Source: Mastacembelus armatus (taxonomy: Eukaryota; Chordata; Actinopteri; Synbranchiformes; Mastacembelidae). From it: a DNA stretch of 64,000 nt. The translations under genes were made by a program, and so were the position numbers. The notes under the pieces were generated by a model. The model was given only the letters and a program-made list of their open reading frames with translations, searched no databases and was not told the origin of the DNA. Of the stretch, positions 58,198-64,000 are shown piece after piece. The stretch lies in contig NC_046651.1 of NCBI RefSeq assembly GCF_900324485.2, forward strand, positions 8,586,605-8,650,604, written 5' to 3'. How positions within the stretch are numbered: the stretch's first letter is position 1; each line of letters begins with the position of its first letter.

Positions 58198-60288
58198 TCA
58201 CTCTTCTCCCATGGCTGTCTTGATGATGTCTACTCTTCTTAATTTGGCTGCTTCTTCAAACTTGGTGCCAGCCTCTTTACAAGATTTGCTCTGCGAGAGG
58301 AAGAAATTAATTCAGAATCAGCGATAATGACAAAGGCTCGTGTTGTCACAGGAACTCATTAACATTTTGTAGATATTAGTTTTGCTGTGTAATTAATTCA
58401 GATTTGTCTAAAACATAAGAACTGTTTAGAGAAACATGCTGAGCGGATTAAACTATGCATTATGTGAGTGAGTGATCTGAAAGTGAAGGTGTCCTCTGAA
58501 GAACATACAATGATGAACTTGTTCCTCTCCTTCTGTAGCTTGAGGAATTCCTCCACAGTAAGCTCTTCCACTTTCTTCTTCAGGTTGATGAACTGGCAGG
58601 ACGGTGAATGAGATTTGTGCTCCTTTCTGGCAACAAAACAGAAAACCTTAATGCAGCAATAAATATTACATTTTAAAGATACATGCACACACACGATATG
58701 AAAGGAAGTTAAAATTGTGCTTGTGAATCCGTTGTGGCATCTTACAGATATTTGGCCAGTCAGTTTTAACGTTTCCAGGCACTCTACTGATTTACACATT
58801 AAAATTAAGTTTATTAGTGATGTGGGGTTCACACTCACACAGTGAACGCCTGCAAAAACAGTTGTATTGCATATGTATTCAGATGATTCCTTAAATCTGA
58901 GGAAATAACTCGGATGCTACAAAATTTAAAAGGCTGTATTAAAAACTGAGCATGGTTGTTTACCCAGGAGAGAGGGTTTAAAAAAAAAAAAAAAAAGATG
59001 CTAAATTGCATTATGGAAATTACGATCCAGTGTTTTTCAAACTGAACACATAAAAAAGAATCTTGCATACTTCCATAAAAGATGCATATAGTGAATATAT
59101 TTTACTTCAGAGCTGATTTGATTTCTCTGTAATTGTTGTTGCATGGTGTGAGCTATTTGTCTCTTTCCCCTGCTGAATTATATTCCATTTTGCTCTTAGA
59201 CCAATAAACCTAGATTTCTGGCCACAAGCATAATGATGTGGTTATCTTACTCTGGGTCGTCCTCTGGCTCCCAGCCCTCCAGCTCTTTCAGGCAGAAGAA
59301 ACACATGGCGATGTCTGGGCTGTTTTCTGAAGGAGTGTGAATGAAGCCAGCTTTGGCCATCTGGAGAAACACATGTGCAAACAGGTAACAGGAACATTAA
59401 AAATGTGGTTGGTCAATTATCTGATTAGTTGGTAAAACAGCATATAACAACTGTATGGTTCCATCATTTTTTTATTACCTGAAGCAATATGCAAATAAAC
59501 AATAAATCCACAAACAATTATTAACTACTGACAACTGTTTCAGTAACTTTCTAAGTAAAACAATATTACACCAGATCTCTGTAAGGGTTGGATTGTGTCA
59601 GATAAAACAAGATGAATGAAGATGTCACCTAAGGCTCTGGGGGGAATGTGATGGACGTTTTTCACAAATTTGTGATACCTTATAGGCCAAATGACTAATG
59701 GTAGAAATAATTTCCAAGTTAATCAATGTTGAAAATAAAGTTTAGGTGAACATCAGTTGTTTTCATCCTTAGTTAGGGATTTGCTGCCCTGTTTTGTATG
59801 TTACCGCGTCGCTACGAGTTAACCTAAGTAGCTATATTCGGGTTTAGGGGCCACTACTGAAACAAAACAAGTTGTGTGATGAGAAGACAGTCACTATCAA
59901 CCACTTTATTAACCATTTTCTTAAACTCTGCAGTCCAATTGATTAGTCAATTACGTGAAAAAACGTCATATAATTAGTTGCAGCTATAGCTACGTAAAGT
60001 TAAATTGGTATTGTCTGACTGAATTGTTTGATCTTTAGTGTGCGCTTCAAAGCTAAGCTGAGTTAAGCTAAGCTAAGCTAACTGTTGTGTGACGTTAGCG
60101 TTAGCTCGCGAGCTAACAGTTACTAACGTAAACCGTTTCAACCGCTCACTCACGTTCTCCGGGGTACAGTCGCAGTCTTCATTAAACGGCCACCCCTCGA
60201 AAGTTTTTAGTCTGTTCTCATAAAAGTACATTTTGGTGCGCTCGTCGCTGTACGGGTCCATCATGTTTAAAGACGTCGCTTTGCTCAT
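58198..60288 (-). CDS. birc5: Survivin (BIR-domain protein of the chromosomal passenger complex), 4 exons
   Basis: Encodes a 151-residue survivin, which with INCENP, borealin and Aurora B directs chromosome alignment and cytokinesis. Exons (minus): 60154-60288, 59251-59360, 58509-58626, 58198-58290 (456 nt, GT-AG). The single BIR domain spans about 23-95: [21 protein letters not shown], then zinc ligands Cys65 and Cys68 (CFFC), His85 and Cys92 with human spacing. Thr42-Pro43 corresponds to the CDK1 site Thr34 of human survivin. The C-terminal part is the long amphipathic helix ([19 protein letters not shown]). It is nine residues longer than human, mostly at the N-terminus. I start at the ATG at 60288 (A at -3); the frame is open upstream but only via TTG. 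A later ATG pair (MMDPYS) is an alternative. It may be birc5a or birc5b. Confidence 0.95.
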
Positions 60289-60852
60289 TATAAACCTGAA
60301 CAACAACCCAAAGATAAAGTCGTTTTCAAATTTTCGTCCACGTTCACATCAACTGTTTTCATTGGCGGACCAGGACGCACGCACGCAGGTACGTACGTAC
60401 GCACGGACGCGCGTAACTTCTTCTTCGTGGGTAGGTGTAGTGTAAAAGTCCACCACCGTAAGTTAATGAGCGAGAGGACTAAATATCAAACAAATACAAC
60501 AAAACGACACTTAAACATTGTTAAAATATACTTTTAATAAGACAGAACATGTGGTATACATGTCCTATACAAAGAGACCACATTCTGAGCAGTGAATAGC
60601 AAACTCACAACTGTCGTTACTTCTTCCGGTTATTTTTTCATGGGTAATGTAGTTCTTTGAGTTTATTGGCCCAAAACGCGACGCGCGGAACTTGGTGAAA
60701 GCCTCACATTCACTGTCAACAATCGGTGAAGGATTATCTCGTCCACTTTTTCCACATTTCACCTTAATTATCCCGCAGTTTGGCGGGAGTGATAGCTTGC
60801 CTAACGTTACACATGTAGACTTGGTGGTAGACCTTTCTACGGTGTTGCGGTG
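60289..60852. promoter_or_regulatory. Shared divergent promoter of birc5 and faap100
   Basis: The start codons are 564 bases apart, head to head. On the birc5 side (minus strand) there is a CHR element TTTGAA at 60325-60330 and a CCAAT box at 60361-60365, about 30 bases apart, the arrangement of late cell-cycle genes controlled by DREAM/B-MYB and NF-Y. On the faap100 side an E2F-type TTTGGCGGGA covers 60779-60788, 65 bases before its ATG. A CpG-containing repeat of ACGC/ACGT units lies at about 60376-60413. Confidence 0.65.
60376..60413. repeat. Tandem ACGC/ACGT tetranucleotide repeat
   Basis: Irregular CGCACGCACGCAGGTACGTA-type repeat rich in CpG, inside the birc5/faap100 promoter, beside the CCAAT box. 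Confidence 0.8.
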
Positions 60853-63800
60853 ATGGAAGGACGGTGTGTTGTTGAGACCTGGGCAGAGTTTGGTTTTTCA
60901 GGACCATCATATGTACCCAGACTCAGGTTAGGCTTTGAGACAGCTGTTTTCCTCTGCACCGGGAGCGACGAGGTCTATATATTCAGCACCCAAGAGAGAA
61001 AACTCACGGTAAGTACCTGACTACAGACTACACAACTACACAACAAAGCTCATTTCAAGGCTGATAATTTAAAGAAATATTATCTTTGTAGTCACATTTT
61101 CAATATGTGACTGTGTTTATTGTTGTTGCAGGCTGTCCTCCAGTTTCCTGGACCTGTGAGTGACCTGGCTGAGAGTCCTGACAAACAGCTGCTTTATGTG
61201 TCCTGCAGAGGTGGAGTTTACTGTGTCAGCTTACCACTGCTGCTGTCCAGGTATGAACCTTTACACAAAGACTCTTTAAGTTCTTTGTATTCAGTGTCTA
61301 GTTCATCATCGGCTCCCGTTGCACACTTTATCTGTACCCTTCTCCTCTGCAGAGCTCAAAATTCTCTTGCTAATGTGTCCTCTGGTCTGGCTGAGCTGAA
61401 AATCTCCCCTGAGTTTCTTGCTGTTGAAGAAGAAGAAGCATTATCGCTGCTACTTGTGGGTTCTGTACTCCTCATCCTTTCCCAGCGAGACGCGTCCTGG
61501 GTGCTGAGTCTGTACAAAACACCAAAACAAACACAGTCCTGCAGCTATGAGATGATTAGTTCATTCAGTCTGCCACTGGTCTCAGCTGTTGTCAGTGGAG
61601 ACAGTGAGTTAAAGACGGGAGTAAAAAGGAGGCCTGTGCTGACCTGTGTCCATTCTGGTCATACAACACCAGCATCTTCAGGCGCTACTTCTTCAACAGA
61701 GGCGATTTTAACCGACAGCCACTTCCATCTTGAGCCTGTCCTCTTCAAACTTCTGTTTGGTATCGATGCCGCCCTCATTAGATCGCCGGTTATCGTTTGT
61801 GGCCTGCCAGATGGACGCCTGTGTTTCCTCCCTCTGCGTCTTCCTGGGTCACAGCTCAGAGTCCTCTATAGCCTTGAGCAGCCAGTTGTTTCTGTTGGAG
61901 CATCTGTTGTCATGGAAACAGGTCCGGCGCATGCACAGTGTTTGGTGGCAGTGGGTGAACTAGGGAGAGTTGTACTAATTAGAACAGACAAGGGAGGGCC
62001 AGAGGGACCATACGCCACAGCTGGTTTCATTGAGGGGAGTGTACCAGGGCCTGTGGTCTGTGGCTGTGTGGATAAACACCATTTTTACTACAGCACCGGT
62101 TCAGACCTGTTGGTGCTGGATCTTTCAGAGCGATCATCTGAGATAGAAGGCCAAGACGGGGATGAGACATCCAGTAAGTCAGCTGCTGCCCTTCAAAGCC
62201 CCAGCAGTTTAAATGTGTGTAGAGTCGTCAGTTTGGCTGAACCTCCATGCAGCACTGCAGGTGAGAGAAGGATTGCCTTTCCAACCATACAATGCTTTCT
62301 TTCTGGCTGCATTTGCTCATAGTGCTTTTAATTCATACCACTACTGTATGAAAAATAACTTCCATACAATTGAAAATTGTAAGAGTTAGGCAATAATGAG
62401 TATGTTACGTCCTAAATTAAAGCCATTCATTTGGAACAGTGTCAAGTTGCAAAGTGCATGTTACTAATGGACAACAACTGTCTGGTCTCCATGAGGTGGA
62501 GCCTTGTCCTTTATCCTTGTGTTCTTTATGTGTTTCTGTGTGCTGCTTTTGTTAAACTTGGGTCTCTGAACTCTTGAACACTAAACTCTAACTTTGCTCT
62601 ATATACCAGATGAAGTTCAGCTGCTGGCACTGTCTGTCAGAGGGCAGCTTCAGAGGATTACCTTACCTGTGGGGTTAAAGGATGCAAGAATACCCAAACT
62701 GCCGTCCACACAGGTGGGACGTAGCGTCAAGGACCTTCTGTCTGCTATTGGGGATGTTTGTGACAGGTATGCCCAATAACCCGACTCCTTTTAAAACAGT
62801 ATATCACTTAAATGAAACACAGTAGAGATTTATTAAACTCGGTTCTGTTGAAATAATGTAATTTTCCTTGTTTTTTTTAGAGCATCAGTGCTGAAAATAT
62901 CCATTAAAACCAAAAACCAAACCCTGAGACACCTGAATCAAGTGCTGAACATCAGCTTCTTATTGATAGCCAGGAAAAATAATGAAGATCTTCCCATTGA
63001 GGAGAAGCCTATGAGATGTCATGCCATTACCAGATGGAGCAGACTGCTACAGAAAGACTCCTTAAACCTGACATGTGTCCTGGATAATTCAAGTCCTTAT
63101 GTTCTGGAACGAGGCTGGACACTGAGCATCACCATATGTCCACTGTCTTATTCTCCCAGCGTGGGAGGGGAGAACTCCTCCACAACTTTTTCATTCCCAT
63201 TCTGCAATCTCCATCCTGGGGAAACGTTGGAAGTGTCACTGCCCTTAGGGGCTGCAGGTGAGTCATCGTTCCCCATGACAGTTAACTCCTCACTCATCTT
63301 CTCGCTCACAAGTCTCCTGGGAGAGGAGGCGGTGGCTAGTTTTGCTTTCTTACAGAGTAACTGTATCAGTTTGCCCTTGAACTCACTGACAGTGGATTGG
63401 TTGCACACCCTGCAGCTGAGCAGCCTCACGGTCCCCCATAAAAACAACATGAGTAATGCAGACGATACCATCCAAGCTTTTTTAAATTCACGCCAGATTA
63501 GGTGCAGTGGACGAGGGGAGGGAGGAGTGGAGACTGTCGTAAAGCATGTGAAAGAGCAGTATTCAGCGAGCGTACGGGTGTCATCAGACTTACTGGGGGA
63601 TACACTGGGACTGAAAGGCTCAGATATGGACCCACAAGGGCCAAACTTGGCTCCTCAAAATATTTGCATTTCACTGTTGAACTGGCTGTTTGAGGGTCAT
63701 GGAGGAGTGAAGATGGAGCACCAAGTAGACAAGACTACTCTCAGCAGCTCAGTGGTCCTTGCTCAAGCTCCAAGTGGAGACACAGTTAAAATATCTTCAA

Positions 63801-64000
63801 AAGAGGTAAACCACTGTCGGACTGCACAGATTTCATGTTGAAAAACTGATGCACCCTGTATATTTCAATATGTGTCATTTGTGCGGTGGCTCCTTTGGTC
63901 TCCAGGTAAATATCATGGACAGTGCAATGGAGGAGGACCCCCTTACTGCAGTAGAAGTTCAGGTTGAGAGCTCATCTATAGCAGCAGTGTGTGGACTGCA
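60853..64000 (+). CDS. faap100: FAAP100, Fanconi anaemia core complex protein (5' part, cut by window edge)
   Basis: Encodes the first 820 codons of FAAP100, which joins FANCB and FANCL in the catalytic module of the Fanconi core complex that monoubiquitinates FANCD2/FANCI at DNA crosslinks. Exons seen: 60853-61008, 61132-62260, 62610-62766, 62881-63805, 63906 to beyond 64000 (GT-AG, frame kept throughout). Family marks are AVFLCTGSDEVYIFS, LLYVSCRGGVYCVSL, LFGIDAALIRSPVIVCGLPD, the LEQPVVSVGA region, PGPVVCG followed by YYSTGSDLLVLDLS, and SLNVCRVVSLAEP. The N-terminal half looks like a beta-propeller, as in the human protein. Human FAAP100 is 881 residues, so only a small C-terminal part should lie outside. 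The first exon (MEGRCVVETWAEFGF) was chosen for its frame, splice donor and position in the CpG-rich promoter. Confidence 0.93.

Noticed and set aside
60304-60306. Upstream start of the birc5 frame
   Set aside because: The codon is TTG, not ATG; the first true ATG of the frame is at 60288 and has A at -3.
60565-60762. 65-codon minus-strand open frame in the birc5/faap100 promoter
   Set aside because: It lies in a promoter interval, has no recognisable family and no splice partner.

Overview
This is vertebrate nuclear DNA, almost certainly from a ray-finned (teleost, probably percomorph) fish. Genes are split into short GT-AG exons, coding density is low, CA/TA microsatellites and homopolymer runs are frequent, and the dispersed repeats include decayed Tc1-type elements and a teleost SINE-like family. 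No bacterial, CRISPR, viral or capsid-bearing element was seen. Eight complete genes and one 5' partial gene were assembled exon by exon. For each complete gene the exon lengths sum to a whole number of codons and the frame closes on a stop.

Layout: cyth3 (minus, CDS 318-24224) fills the first 24 kb. About 7.2 kb of intergenic DNA with enhancer-like stretches separates it from the divergent rac1 (plus, 31420-34056). rac1 converges on crym (minus, 36039-37962). snu13 (minus, 38877-40564) lies behind crym and is head to head with uqcrc2 (plus, 41199-45234). mosmo follows (plus, 46460-50581) and converges on tmem235 (minus, 52552-57519). birc5 (minus, 58198-60288) comes next and is head to head with faap100 (plus, 60853 to the right edge).

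Functionally the genes fall into loose neighbourhoods, not an operon. cyth3 and rac1 both act in membrane and actin signalling; from memory, CYTH3 activates ARF6 and RAC1 is an effector GTPase of the same cell-edge processes. uqcrc2 is a respiratory-chain subunit, and snu13 is a spliceosome/snoRNP protein. mosmo dampens Hedgehog signalling. birc5 (mitosis) and faap100 (Fanconi DNA repair) share a 564-bp divergent promoter carrying CHR, CCAAT and E2F motifs. From memory of human maps, the window joins segments that sit apart in human: CYTH3-RAC1 (7p22), CRYM-UQCRC2-MOSMO (16p12), SNU13 (22q13), and TMEM235-BIRC5-FAAP100 (17q25).

The most useful leads are: paired loss of the two loop cysteines in tmem235; a frame-compatible alternative exon candidate in cyth3 intron 1; several promoter motifs (perfect TCTCGCGAGA at mosmo, X-box between snu13 and uqcrc2, CHR/CCAAT/E2F between birc5 and faap100); and enhancer-like non-coding stretches around cyth3 and rac1. 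I did not find a clearly new biological system.
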